Source: Chelydra serpentina
Lineage: Eukaryota > Chordata > Testudines > Chelydridae
Assembly (NCBI GenBank): GCA_037349315.1
Contig: JBAIAC010000051.1
Span: 25,642,001-25,706,000, forward strand
Length of the DNA stretch: 64,000 nucleotides
Direction of reading: 5' to 3'
A program made the position numbers and the translations under genes. Every line of letters begins with the position of its first letter. Within the stretch, counting starts at the first letter, position 1. This document shows, in pieces, positions 46,762-59,000 of the stretch. The notes under the pieces were generated by a model. That model was not told the DNA's origin, did no database searches, and saw only the letters and a program-made list of their open reading frames with translations.

Positions 46762-47039
46762 GGCTATGTCTACACTACAGACCTTATAGCGGCACAGCTA
46801 TAAGGTTTCCCGTGTAGCCGCTCTATGCTGATGAGAGAGAGCTCTCATGTTGGCATAATTAAACCACCCTCAACGAGTGGCGGTAGCTATGTTGGTGGGA
46901 GAGCATCTCCCACGGACATAGCACTGTCCACACCGGAGCTTTTGTCGGTGAAAGTTATGTCGGTCGGGGGGGGGGGGGGGGGTTTCACATCCCTGACTGA
47001 CAAAAGTTTTATCAACAAAAGTGCTAGTGTAGACATAGC
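46762..47039. mobile_element. MITE with Harbinger-like ends and a 17-G run
   Basis: The left end GGCTATGTCTACACTA and the reverse complement of the right end, GCTATGTCTACACTAGCACT, are inverted repeats. The flanks are TAA and AAA, one mismatch from a TWA duplication. A run of 17 G lies at 46966-46982. Its interior resembles the MITE at 55203. Confidence 0.75.
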
Positions 47040-47547
47040 AAACACTCTTTTCACTTGCTTATACATATTCCAGACTTTAACTGTTTGGGCTGAAATTTTC
47101 CATGCTGGGAGTCTACCTCCGGCTGAATGTATTTGTTCGTTTGGTTTGTTTGACAGTTTCAGCTAAAATGGCTCCGCTGTTTCTGAGAATGAAATGTGGG
47201 GAAAATACATTGTGTTAAAAAAAAATCATACAGCAAGAGCAGGTCTAGGCATCTTTGGTGCACGTTACTTACTCTGGGAGGGACATACTGTACTCAGTCA
47301 TACAAAATGTGCTTGGGGGAATCAGTGCCCAGGAAACTCCATGGGGCTTATCCTGTGGAGTTTCCTCTGGAACCTTAGATGGCTGTGAAGCAGGCATGGG
47401 GCATGAGCCTGAGCTTCTCTCAAGAGCTCTTCCCTCAGCCTCATGAATCCTTTCCTTTGCTGCCTCCCCTGTCACCTGGTAGCACAGCTCCGACAGAAGT
47501 TGGGTTGCCATTGGCTGACTCCCTGATGGCTGGTGCATAGGGGATTA

Positions 47548-47690
47548 CATGGCAGAAAGGCCCCGATTCAAGAAAGTATTCCTATTAGGAAAGCACTTAC
47601 AGTAAGCATGTGTTTGTTTTCTGCATAGACATAAATGTAAGCATGTGTTTAAGTGTTCTCTGGATCCAGGTGAGGTCAAAATTTGGACCA
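47548..47690. repeat. Old palindromic repeat
   Basis: AAGCACTTACAGTAAGCATG and GTAAGCATGTGTTTAAGTG are partly complementary around a central region. The layout is that of ancient palindromic MITEs that carry AAGCATGTG and CATGCTTA arms. Confidence 0.4.
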
Positions 47691-49009
47691 CAGTTGGTAC
47701 AGTGATTTGGGATTCTCCAGAGGGAAAGGCATTGTGTAGCTATAAATCATCATTATTCCAGACAAAATGGAAAGATACATATTATTACTGAGTGTCATAA
47801 CTATGCATGGCTCAGGTCCCTGCTTAGAAGTGCTGACAATCTAGCACTTTAATTCCTTAAAACACTTTCCTTTCTTCCCTGCTACGCTTTATTTTTAGCC
47901 TTGTTACATTGCAAGCACAAGAGTAGCCACATAATCTTACAATGTAGGATCTTTTTGCCAACTGATTTCTCAGCAGCCTCTGATAGTGCGTTAGGTGCTT
48001 GAGAAGTGTTATTTGACTCAAAGTGGCTGGGTCATGGTCTCACAGGGACAGAGAATAGGGCAGATGTTTTGCAGTGTATCATCAGCTGTTGCTAAAGTGC
48101 TAGCATGAGTCCCTCACCAGCCATATGCTCTGAGCAGCCATCCGGGCCTGGCTTCCATGCTTTTGATAAGGGTCACTGCAGTGTCTTGGAAGTAAAACTG
48201 TCTGTGACTGACATATTTTGCTTCAGCTGTCAGCACTGCATGTTATTTCTGTGCTAAAACGGAGATATAATATGCTTAATGCTGTCAGGCTGACTTGCTG
48301 TTTGTGCTGCTAGCCTACAACGTAACCCCAGTAAATGTATTAGGTTTAAAAAAAATAAATGACTTCTAAAAACATGTGCTTGAATAAAGCTGGGCAAACA
48401 GGTATGTTCGGCTCAAAACCACAAACTTACTTGGATGGTATTTCTGATCCTCTCTATTTGTTTCCCCATCAACCTTTGTGCAAATGGCTTTTTTTGTTCA
48501 AAGAGAATTCATAGCCAAGGAAGCAAACAAGTGTTAATGGAAATGACAGAGGAAGTCTTCCAAATACTCATGCATCCATATGCATGAAGTTTCGCATCAG
48601 AAACATTTGAGCATCTCATTGATTTCCCTCATTTTAGTAACTTTTCAGGCAGCCAGTCTGGGAGGGAGAACACAGTACCACGTGAGTAACCCGAACAATT
48701 GCACCCCACAGGCAACGAATAGCTAATAGCCAAAGGGAATAACCTGCCGACAAATCCTAGGCTCAGAGCTGTTTACCTAGAGCGTTTGAACACTTCTGAA
48801 TACAGAACAAATTCATAAAAAGAGTGAAAGGTGAAATCCTTGCCCCACAGCAGTCCATATTATAATACCCCATTATAATACCCATCTCTTCATGCATGTA
48901 GAAGAACAGACTCACCATTGGCATGCCCTCTTGAGGCCAAGCTGCAAGCTGTTTCCTCTCTAGTGCCCCCTGCCATCAGTGACTCTCATCCTGTGGTGGT
49001 CTCTCTTCT
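47691..49009. other. Unannotated stretch
   Basis: No gene or repeat family recognised. 48570-48600 contains ATGCATCCATATGCAT, which holds octamer-like ATGCAT motifs but has no supporting context. Confidence 0.4.
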
Positions 49010-49668
49010 TACAACTTGGCTCTCCAACGGGTCACGTTTTAGTTCCATCCCTTCCAGGGTAACAGCAAGTCCAATACCTTGTCTTTGGCCTCACCTCTTA
49101 GTCCTAAGGTCCTTATCCTTTTCTCGCAGGGCTTTACCTCATCCTAATGTCAGGGGGGGCTTCACGCCACTTTCCCAGTGCTAGTAGGGGAGCCCAGGCC
49201 CATCCGCTACTCAGGGACCATAGAACAAGCAGGCAAGGTCTGTTCTGACAGATCCCTTGAAACTGCCTTTCTCCAGGCTGCTTTGTGGGCTTCTTTAGCA
49301 AGCAACCCTTCCCAGACCTTTTCCCTAGAGGTCTAGTTCCTGTCCTTGTATCAGGGTCAGCCACAGGGGCTCACTCCAACCATGTATCTTCCAGGTATTG
49401 CCCGGCCCCCTAGCTTCTTCCTCATCCTGCAGCAGCTTTTCTCTTTCCCTCTCCTCTCTGTGTCTGTTTAATCTTTAGTACCAAGAGAGGGGACTGTAAA
49501 GTTCTGTCCTCTCTCCCTGCACCACATTCCTCTCGTTAAAACACGACCCAGCTCCTTCCCAGGTGGGCTTCATCTTTAATTAAGCGCACTTCCCCACCCC
49601 TGGAAGCAGGTGTGTTAATTGGTCTCTCATGCCCACATTAACTCTTTCACCACCTATGTGGGGTAACG
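49010..49668 (-). mobile_element. Possible LTR fragment
   Basis: The CT-rich plus strand contains GGGAGCCCAGGCCCATCCGC, similar in layout to the - oriented LTRs at 29728 and 35598. The right border runs into CACCTATGTGGGGTAACG, whose complement begins like an LTR. No duplication was seen. Confidence 0.3.
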
Positions 49669-49670
49669 TA

Positions 49671-49799
49671 GGTGCTGGAACTAGGGGCGCAGGGGGTGCT
49701 GCCGCACCCCCTGGCTTGAAGTGGTTTCCATTATATACAGGGTTTACCATTTGGTTCAATGGCTCTCAGCCCCCCCACTGTACAAATTATTCCAGCGCC
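49671..49799. mobile_element. Small MITE or hairpin element
   Basis: The ends GGTGCTGGAA and TTCCAGCGCC are inverted repeats. Inside, GGGGGTGCTGCCGCACCCCC is itself a hairpin. No reliable duplication was found. Confidence 0.6.
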
Positions 49800-51149
49800 C
49801 CTTTGGGGTAGACATCCCATCAGAGTACATAATTTGCCAACAGCAAAACAGGGCTGAATTTGTTGGATAAATAACTAGCTACAATGAATACACCGCATGC
49901 TGAATGATCCTAAATAACCTGGTTAACCTTGTGCCTGGCACAGTGGTACTCTGATCTCATTGCGGCCTCAGATCACTCCAGTAATAGGAATGATAGGGGA
50001 GGAGGAAAAGGCATAGGGGGCGTTGAGTGTTTTTGTAAATTGCCTGTTTTTTAAACGTTTATCTCCAGGTTCCAGCCCTGACCTGGATCAGTGATTCCCA
50101 CTTTGCAGACTCCCCAGCTACCCATGATGTTGTGGTCAGCGCTGATCATTACTGCAGGAGGAATGAGGTAAGCCATGAGTTGTTGGTGGGTTTAATGATT
50201 TCGAGTGGCTTTTCGCTTTCCTTTTTATTGTTTATTTTAAACCTCGTGACATATCAAGTAAGTATATGAAAAACATGGCACAATCACAGTGTAGTGCAAA
50301 CAGAATTGACATGACTCTGGTAATCCAGGCTCTATAGCAGGGCTCTCTGTTGTGCTGGGTGTGCTGCTGTCTAGTTGAATGTCTTAAGCCCACTTCATTG
50401 GGTTCTGGCAAGGATGTGATTCTGCCCAAACCTACTGGTTTGAGAGTTAGAGGCCAAAGGCCAGATCCTCAGCTGATGTAAAACAGCACAGCTTCACTGT
50501 GAGGCTGTGACCCAAGTGTTAAATAAAAGACAGCTGCCCAATGGACCTTTATAGCCAATAAGAACAGGCCACTTCTCTTCATTTGCCACTTCATAAGATA
50601 TGTGTTAGAGGGGGAGAATTTTTTCCTAGAAAAATCTTGTTGGTGAAAATGGCCTTTTGACTAAAACAGAAATTTTCTCTGAACATTTTCATTTTTGTCA
50701 AAATTTTTCAGTTTCTCAACAAAAGCTAGAAATAAAAAACCAAACATGTTCAGGTTTTGGTAAAAAGTTTCATTTTTTGAATTTGTAACGAGTACTTTAT
50801 TTGACACATTTGGCCTTTCTGCTGATGAATGGTCCCTGTGGCAGCTTCTGATTTCCTGACGTGTATTGGTCATTCAAAATCATTCCCTGAATAATTTCTT
50901 CAAGCAATTTTTTGCTTTTTAATTCTTCCTGAACAATTCATTGTGAGTATTCAAAACTGTTTCATTTTGAATGGACACTTATAGCAGGTCACATGTTACT
51001 GTTTCTGTTCCCTGATTGGTTAGACCGTCATTCTCATTTTCAGGTCTATGAGTTCAAAATTCACTTTCTGCAAATGTTCAGTATTAATGGTTTAAAATGC
51101 ATTGTTCTTGCTTGTAAACTTGTTCTCAGAATACAAATGCAAAAGAGGC
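49800..51149. other. Unannotated; TTTTCA-rich segment at 50610-50960
   Basis: 50610-50960 contains many GAAAATTTT and TTTCATTTTT-like words. 24640-24780 has a similar texture. These may be members of one AT-rich repeat family that I cannot name. Confidence 0.35.
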
Positions 51150-51960
51150 ACTGGAACAGGCTAGCTGGCCCACTAAATGAAACTGGGTTCGGCACTCCTG
51201 TTCCCGTCCAGGTGCTCCCAATTGGACCAGCTGAGAGGGTGGGGCAGCCCTGGGGACTATAAAAAGTCAGTCAGGAGTCAAGCAGGAGATAAGAGTTGAC
51301 TGAGGTGGAAGGTGGTTCCTGAAAGAAGGTTAAGGACAGCAGAGCAGAAAGAGGGATTTGCTGGTTGGTGTCCCTAAATCAGGCCAGGAGGCTGCATGCA
51401 GCAAAGGCAAAGGGAGATGCATGCTGGCTCTAAGCCAGAGAGCTGAAGCAAAGGGCCAGAGAGGGGATGCAGTGGAGGGGCTTACCCACAGACATCTCCT
51501 TGCTGGAGAGCGGACCCAGGGGAACAGTGAGAGGTCAGGGGAGTGAGCAATGTCCCTAGGAGAGAAGCTGTAGGAGTCTCTGCTGAAAAGAGTGGGATTG
51601 CACCTGTCATAAATAGAAGGGGAAGGGGGAGAGGGTCTGATGCAGATAAAATCCTCTTACCAGTAAAGGGTTAAGAAATGCAGGTAACCAGACCGACACC
51701 TGACCTGGCAAGCATCTGACCAATAAGGGGACAAGATACTTTCAAATCTTGGGAGGGGGAAAGCTTTGTGTGTGGGTCTTCGTCAGACTCAGAGTGATCT
51801 TGGAGTTAGAAGGAACCATTCATCTTTTCATCAAATCTTCACTTTTCTAAAGTAAGTCTAGTCAGCATAGCGAGTAGATTTCTGTTTATTTTGCTTGGTG
51901 TGTGTTCCCTGTGTTAGAGGGAGGGGTTATTCCTGTTTTTTCTGTAACTTTAAGGTTTTG

Positions 51961-53162
51961 TCATAGTATCATAGAATCATAGAATCTCAGGGTTGGAAGG
52001 GACCTCAGGAGGTCATCTAGTCCACCCCCCTGCTCAAAGCAGGACCAACCCCAACTAGATCATCCCAGCCAGGGCTTTGTCAAGCCTCACCTTAAAAACC
52101 TCTAAGGAAGGAGATTCCACCACCTCCCAAGGTAACCCATTCCAGTGCTTCACCACCCTACTAGTGAAAAAGTTTTTCCTAATATCCAACCTAAACCTCC
52201 CCCTCTGCAACTTGAGACCATTACTCCTTGTTCTGTCATCTTCTACCACTGAGAACAGTCTAGATCCATCCTCTTTGGAACCCCCTTTTAGGTAGTTGAA
52301 AGCAGCTATCAAATCCCCCCTCACTCTTCTCTTCTGCAGGCTAAACAATCCCAGTTCCCTCAGCCTCTCCTCATAAGTCATGTGCTCCAGCCCCCTAATC
52401 ATTTTGGTTGCCCTCCGTTGGACTCTTTCCAATTTATCCACATCCTTCTTGTAGTGTGGGGCCCAAAACTGGACACAGTACTCCAAATGAGGCCTCACCA
52501 GTGCCGAATAGAGGGGAATAATCACGTCCCTCGATCTGCTGGAAATGCCCCTACTTATACAACCCCAAATGCCGTTAGCCTTCTTGGCAACAAGGGCACA
52601 CTGTTGACTCATATTCAGCTTTTCGTCCACTGTAACCCCTAGGTCCTTTTCTGCAGAACTGCTGCCCAGCCATTCGGTCCCTAGTCTGTAGCAGTGCATG
52701 GGATTCTTCCGTCCTAAGTGCAGGACTCTGCACTTGTCCTTGTTGAACCTCATCAGATTTCTTTTGGCCCAATCCTCTAATTTGTCTAGGTCCCTCTGTA
52801 TCCTGTCCCTACCCTCCAGCGTATCAACCACTCCTCCCAGTTTAGTGTCATCTGCAAACTTGCTAAGGGTGTAGTCCACACCATCCTCCAGATTGTTGAT
52901 GAAGATATTGAACAAAACCGGCCCCAGCACCGACCCTTGGGGCACTCCACTTGATACCGGCTGCCAACTAGACATGGAGCCATTGATCACTACCCGTTGA
53001 GCACGCCCATCCAGCCAGTTTTCTATCCACCTTGCCGTCCATTCATCCAGCCCATACTTCTTTAACTTGCTGGCAAGAACACTGTGGGAGGCTGTATCAA
53101 AAGCTTTGCTAAAGTCAAGAAATAGCACATCCACTGCTTTCCCCTCATCCACAGAGCCAGTT
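51961..53162 (-). mobile_element. CR1 LINE, 5'-truncated, inside the LTR
   Basis: The plus strand opens with the reversed tail (ATCATAGAATCATAGAATCT) and ends within antisense RT sequence at the junction near 53162. It is the same subfamily as 25643-26970 and slightly shorter. Confidence 0.92.
52055..53161 (-). pseudogene. CR1 reverse transcriptase ORF, 5'-truncated but open
   Basis: About 368 codons of RT with no stop. They start at [20 protein letters not shown] and include [12 protein letters not shown], the catalytic [24 protein letters not shown] and the C-terminal [13 protein letters not shown]. The frame happens to continue upstream into LTR sequence, so the ATG at 53221 is fortuitous. 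The endonuclease is missing. Confidence 0.88.
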
Positions 53163-53935
53163 GTCCAGAGGGGGAATCCCTTTGAGTTTGGAAATTGAGT
53201 ACCCTGTAAAATAGTTACCATCCTGATTTTACAGAACTGATTTTACCTTCTTTGTTTTAATAAAATCCTTCTTTTAAGAAGCTGACTGTTTTCTATGGTG
53301 TTAAAAACCCCAGGGGTGGGTTTTTTTAGATCACTGTGTAACCAATTGGTTAGGAGATTATTCTCAAGCTTCCCAGGAAAGGGGGGTACGGGCTTGAGAG
53401 GGTATTTTGCGGGGAAAGAGAAACTTCAAGTGGCTTCCTTTCCTGGATTCCTGTTTAAACACACTTGATGGTGGCAGTGAGAAGCATTTCTCAGGGTGCA
53501 GGGAATTTTGTACCTTGGGGGTTTTAACCTAAGCTGGTAGAAATAAGCTTCGGAGCTCTTCATGTGGGTCCTCACATCTTTACCCTAGAGTTTAGAGTGG
53601 GGAGGGAACCCTGACAGCACCCCAAAAAGAGAGGCTGGGGTGGCTGTCATGGAAGAGGATGGAGAAGAGCTCAGCTGTAATGGAAACACTGGGGTTTGGT
53701 GTGAAGAAGGACTATATGCACTGGGGCATATGGACTATGTTTTGGGACTCTTGTTACAGACTCTTTTCACAAGGTGTCTGTAATAAACTGCCCCCTCCCC
53801 CACCCCCCCAGAGGGGTATTGTCTAAGTAAGAGCCTGAAGTGGAGTCTTTTGGCCACCCAAGATGGAGACTGAGACAACGGGCCACTTGCAGTGCTTCCC
53901 CGGGGCCATGAGGGGCCTACTTCTTTACAGGCATG

Positions 53936-55199
53936 AACAAGGTGAGTGAATTCAGTGAATTGAACGAGGTGAATATTCATGGTAATGTTTTTGAGGCATT
54001 TGCCTGGCTCTATCTGTGATGCATTGGGAAATAGAATCACCATCAGGTAGGAACAAATTGACGGTGGATGGAGTGCTGCCACCTTTTGGTTAAACAATTT
54101 AGAAATAGTGCATTATTAATCGTGGCAGTCTTGTTTTCACAAGACATTTAATAATAATTGTTTCACCATCGTTAGATCCTCTTCTTTCTTCCTCCTCCTA
54201 TGTGCGACCCCTCCCTCTTTGTTCTTTCTTCTGTCTGTAGTTTTAATCAGGAAGTGGTGTTTTGTTGTGGTTTGAGAATGAGGTTACTATGAAATTATTG
54301 TACAGTGCCCCAAGAGCCTAGGGAAAGGGCTGCTTTATAAATGAAGCGATATTAACAGTGATTTAACAGTCACTGCACTTGCAATGAGAGAGGACCTGGG
54401 GCTTGAGCCAGTTAAGCGGTTTCATTGAATTGGGAAGATTAGCTGGCTCTGATGCAGAGTGTACACAGCCTGCCTGCTTACCAGAACCTTGCAGTTAGAA
54501 CATGGATATGGTTCCTCTTAACACGCTCCCCAACACTCAGTGCTGTTATACAGTTATGGCTGAACTAGCATGAAATCCATCTCTGAAAGAGCGGAGCAGA
54601 CTGCACCAGTCTATTGGAGATGTACGAACCCTCTAATTGGGAACAGAAAGGTCTATTCGGAGGGGCGGGCTGTGAGGCCTTAGCATGCTTCCGGGAACCT
54701 CAGGCCACCACACCCGCGAAGGAGCCCTCAGCCTTTTGTGTTTCTGAGGTAGATAAAGCAGGTTCCAAGCGGTCTGGCACACAGGAGTCTTTTTGCACGT
54801 TGTCTCAAAAGCAAGGTTTTGTCTGCTGTGAATAGTAAAGATCTCCTTTCATGAGGATAGCAGTCTGCCCCAGGATCTTGGGCCAACATTTCCAGTGGTG
54901 GTGTTAAATGGAAATGCGCTCACCTCTGGGGTGGAGCAAACACCACCACCAGTCGTACCAAACCTTAAGAGCTACCTGGTAGCATATGGGCCATTTGTGT
55001 TATACTGTGGGTTTTATTCTATTCTGCATTTTAATTGTTGTAAGCCTCCAGGGAAAAACCGATGAGCAATCACTGGTATTTCCTTGGCATGGAAGTACTG
55101 ATGGGCAGAATGATGCCTAATGTCTATTGCAGCATTCTGGAGCTGCTAGCAAAGGGGTATGTCCTTAATGGACCAGGAAGCAGCATCTCAGAGCTTCCC
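53936..55199. other. Unannotated stretch
   Basis: No gene or repeat family recognised. 54290-54350 has a MIR-like phrase (ATTGTACAGTGCCCCAAGAG). Confidence 0.4.
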
Positions 55200-55202
55200 T
55201 AA

Positions 55203-55446
55203 GGGCTTGTCTACGCCTATAACGCTGCAGCACTTAGTGAAGATGCTACCTATACCGACAGGAGGGCTTCTCCCATCGGCATAGATACCCATCTCCCCAA
55301 GAGGTGTTCGCTATGTTAACAGGAGAAGCTCTCCCACCGACACAGTGCTCTCTATACTGGGGGTTAGTTCAGTGTAACTCCATTGCTCAACCACACCCCT
55401 TGGTGACATAGTTATAACAACATAGGTTTGTAGTGTAGACCAGGGC
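55203..55446. mobile_element. MITE with Harbinger-like ends, 244 bp
   Basis: The left end is GGGCTTGTCTACGCC and the reverse complement of the right end is GCCCTGGTCTACACTAC. The duplication TAA is perfect (55200-55202 and 55447-55449). The inside resembles the MITE at 46762 (CTCCCACCGACA, GACATAG). Confidence 0.85.
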
Positions 55447-55756
55447 TAAACCAGCACCTGTGGAAACATCTCTTGTGCTGGGCCAGGTGCTGTCTGTGAT
55501 TTACAACCTATATTAATTCTACCCCGAAGAATGTATTCCTACTTATTATTGAGATGCATTGTATTAAGCAGAAAAGCGTCAAACAACAGAGCTTTGTGGA
55601 AAACTAAAGGGTGTCTTCAATTTCTAAATACTGTTTCCAAGATTGGTCATAAAGAGAATATTTGACTCAGCAGAAAAACTACCCACTTTCTTTTCTGTGT
55701 GGATTTTGGCTTCTATCAGATGGTTGTTGTATCATAATTTTATTGTACAGCACATA

Positions 55757-55867
55757 CAGGGCTGAATTCTGCAACCCTTCCTCCCACTGAATACATCAAC
55801 TCCATGAGTAGTTCTGTTGACTTCATTGAGGCTACTCAAGTGAGTAAGGGTTTCAGGATCAGGCCTG
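55757..55867. repeat. Old palindromic MITE
   Basis: CAGGGCTGAATTCTGCAACC at the left pairs with GGTTTCAGGATCAGGCCTG at the right, and the centre carries GTAGTTCTGTTGACTTCATT. The whole 111 bp folds back on itself. Confidence 0.6.
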
Positions 55868-57159
55868 TAGTGAATATCACCCATGCAGCATGTAATTCAC
55901 AGGATATTGTAATTACCTTTTCAAGATATCTTAGGAAGTCAGCATGTTTTCTTCCATCCCAGAAATAAAGGCAAGAGAACTATTTGAGTGAGTAACCAAG
56001 AGGAAGCTACAGAGGAAATTTAAATGATGCGCAAAATACAAGATGTCGAGGTTTGACATTTATCCTAACTTGTAAGAAGACATCTAATAACTCATAAGTG
56101 AATGTAAATGTCATATCACTCCTAAAAAATTATGCATTCTCTATCACCCCAGATAATAAATGATTATGAATGTCCCAGTGCATAAAACACCAACAAAACA
56201 AACGTGAAGCATGAAATTAAATGAAAGAAGCAAAGCAGAAAATAATGATAATGCTACTGTTCCCTACATTTATATAGTTTCTCTCATGTAGAAGGCTCAT
56301 GAAGTACTTTGCACATCATGGCTCAAGTCCTCAGCTTGCTGGCTCCAATGGAATTACATTGATTTACACTTACTGAAAATCTGGCATGTGCTCTCTCGCT
56401 AATATCATTTCTGTGCAGCTGTTGGCACATGGGAGCTATTGTTTCTGACTCCCTGCAGACTGAGGCACACAGCACTGCATCAATTCCATTCAGGTCGCTT
56501 TTGGAATATTTTCTTTGAAGTTGCGAGAGCTAGAAACTTACTTTCTGTAATGAAAACTTTTGGTATAATCCTATGACTCCAGGAGCTGGCGCCTGTAAGC
56601 CTGCCTTCATGTGACCCTGGCCCTGACAAATGACTGATTCTCAGCTGGCGATGGAGAGTGTCTGGGGAACAACACTACATGTTAAGCAGCTTAAGGAATC
56701 CCTGTGGTTTTCACTTTTCTATCAAGCCAGCCACACTCTTGAGTTTCCAGGCAGCAGCCTAGCAGTAACGCCTCAGACTTGCACAGCAGTTTGTGTGTGT
56801 GAACCTTGAGCACCCTCCCAGTCAATGTTTATTAAGCAGGTTTATTAAGTTGGTGTGGATTCAGTTTATCCAGACATCAGGGCAAGGCCAGGGACTGAGG
56901 ACACTGCAGGAACAGCTGAGGTGATGTGAGATGGATAGGCACACACAGAGACAAACAGGGAATGCAGAGCTTTTGGCTTAATTAATATTCATCTTAATAG
57001 TTGGATCAAAAGACGGTCTCCGGGTTCAAGCACAAAGCTGGTAGCTAGGGAAGCCGGGGGATAGAGTCTCAAAGAGCCTTGGGCAGGGTGACCCTGAGTG
57101 TTGCCACTTCTGGTGTGGGGCTCGTGCAGTCTATTCAGCTGAATTTGTTCCACTGGAGA
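55868..57159. other. Unannotated stretch
   Basis: A CATTTATATAGTTTCTCTCA phrase near 56270 and TCAGCTTGCTGGCTCCAATG near 56335 suggest old SINE and MITE remnants. No gene is recognised. Confidence 0.35.
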
Positions 57160-57440
57160 TAAATAAGGGGAGAGTGTTTGGAGCAGGGGGAGTGGGTCCT
57201 GGGTCTCCCACATCCAGGGTGAGTTCACTAACACCAGGCTAGAGTCCCTCTCTCTGGTCCAGTGGTTCTTTCATTATTTATCCACAGTGGACCAGTTCCA
57301 ACAGGAGACACTGAGGGAAAGCGCAGTGGCTAGGGATTCCAGTTCAAATCCTCCCCACCACTAGGTAGAATGGGGAGTTGGACTGGAGGTCTCCCACATC
57401 TCAGCTGAGTTCCCTACCAATGGGCTAAAACACTGCTGCT
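57160..57440. repeat. Dispersed repeat related to 28150-28470
   Basis: GGTCTCCCACATCTCAGCTG and CAGTTCAAATCCTCCCCACC recall the tRNA-like phrases of 28150-28470. The ends are unclear. Confidence 0.4.
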
Positions 57441-58119
57441 ATTGTGTGTAAGCTTGTCTAGAGGGGCCTGCTTGGGTAGGTGAGGTCTGAAGGTGCTACT
57501 AGATCGGGCCATGCAGATGCGTTAGATGGAGGGACACCTATCTTCCCCTGGTTTGTACGTCGCTTGGGTGCTTAGGCAGCAGGACACCTGGGCCAGGGCT
57601 GCAGTGTGTGTGCTCAGAGGCAGAAACATAAGTGCCTAGGGAAGTTTTAGCGCAAAAAGTTAGGTGCTGAGCAAGTTTAGGCACCTACAGGTTTTGGGAG
57701 CAGCTGAGGGGGGTTTTGTGAACCCTGATGGGGCCTGATTCTGGGATTTAGGCACCTAAAGTGGCCGGGAGCAGTCTAAGTCCTTCTGTGAATCTAGCCC
57801 TGGGCTCCTTGGTGGCTCCAAATTTTAGGTGGGGCACTGTAACTTGTCTTAGCTTTGTACTCAGGGCACCTGTGAAAATGCTCCTTAGTGCTGTGCAATG
57901 GTTGACAGACTATTCAAAACAGCTGTGCTGGAGGCCATTCTTGGCATGTGCACCATCCCCATGTGCGCTGTAGAATCTGGGGTCACCAAGGCACAGCAGC
58001 TCTTCTGGTAGGGACAGCATCGTCCAATAGCTGTGAACAGGGCTTGGAATTGGGGTGAAGACACATCCTGTTACTCTGAGTTGATCGCCAGGGGAGAGCT
58101 GCCACTGGTCCCGTCCTCA
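57441..58119. other. Unannotated stretch
   Basis: Repeated TTTAGGCACCTA words occur at 57680-57760. Nothing nameable. Confidence 0.35.
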
Positions 58120-58310
58120 GCTCTCCTGCTTGACCTTGAAAAAGCCGTGACCTCTTTGTTCCTCAGTCTCCCTAGCTGAAAAATGGGGATAATGGATCTT
58201 TTGCCACACAGGGTATTATGAGGCTGTCTGTAGTTATTTGCAGAGTGGCTTGTGGCCCTCTGCTGGCAGGCACTGCAGAACAGTCAAGTGTTGTGTTTCA
58301 TTATTATTCC
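58120..58310 (+). mobile_element. MIR-like SINE
   Basis: TTGACCTTGAAAAAGCCGTG, GTTCCTCAGTCTCCCTAGCT, AAAAATGGGGATAATGG and a CATTATTATT tail follow the MIR order. A second MIR-like fragment (CACTTAACCTTTGCATATTA) lies at 58435-58520. Confidence 0.65.
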
Positions 58311-58520
58311 TAGGCACCGTCTGTTGTCATTCCCTCCTGACTTGCTGGGATGCACTGAGGTCACTGTGAGGACTGAGCAAAGGATCGGGAGCCAAAATCT
58401 CCCTGGTCTACCACAGACTCCTCCCTGAGGATGTCACTTAACCTTTGCATATTAGTTTCCCCACTGGCTAAACTTACTTCTCTGCATCACAGGGGTGTTT
58501 GGGAGGATTAATGAGTGAAA

Positions 58521-58631
58521 GGGCTTGTCAGCACATGCAATTATCCTTGATTAACCATCCCTGATTAACTTCAGGTGTGGACACCCTTACTCTGGAATTA
58601 ATCTGGGATAACTCCACATGTAGACAAGCCC
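58521..58631. mobile_element. 111-bp MITE abutting Harbinger element 2
   Basis: The left end GGGCTTGTCAGCACATG and the reverse complement of the right end, GGGCTTGTCTACATGTG, are inverted repeats. The right flank is TTA, which is also the left duplication of the next element. The left flank is AAA. Confidence 0.8.
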
Positions 58632-59000
58632 TTAGGGCATGGTTAAACTTGCAGATGTAGAGCGCTTTGAATTAAACCAGCCTTCGGAGAGCGCAGTAGG
58701 GAAAGTGTTGCAGTCTGTCCACACTGACAGCTGCAAGCGCAGTGGTGTGGCGACATTTGCGGCACTTGAAGCGACAGTGGGAGTGGTGCATTATGGGCAG
58801 GTATCCCATAGAGCACCTCTTCCCATTCTGGCGCTGTGGCTTGTGGGAAGGGGGTGGGAGGGGGCATTCCAGGTATTGTCCCAATGCCCCGTGATGCATC
58901 GGTTCACATCCCAGCAATCCCTGTGCTTCCATCCACATTTGGCGCCAAATTTCAATGTTTTTTGTGCTGCACGCTCTGTCTTCCCTTTAGGTCTGCAGGA

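Larger units (their letters stand above)
51605..53616 (+). mobile_element. Solo LTR, about 810 bp, split by a CR1
   Basis: It starts TGTCATAAATAG and ends GAACCCTGACA, with a perfect 5-bp duplication GCACC (51600-51604 and 53617-53621). A CR1 copy (51961-53162) was later inserted in it. AATAAA at 53259-53264 supports the + orientation. No internal genes. Confidence 0.85.
51150..53935 (+). mobile_element. LTR-like host sequence of the nested insertion
   Basis: TATAAAAAG at 51258-51266 and AATAAA at 53782-53787 lie about 510 bases apart once the inner LTR and one copy of its duplication are removed, which would fit a single LTR. The ends are approximate because no TG...CA pair with a duplication was found. 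Confidence 0.4.

Noticed and set aside
53162..53221. N-terminal extension of the CR1 reading frame to the ATG at 53221
   Set aside because: The added residues come from the LTR into which CR1 inserted. The frame is open there by chance.
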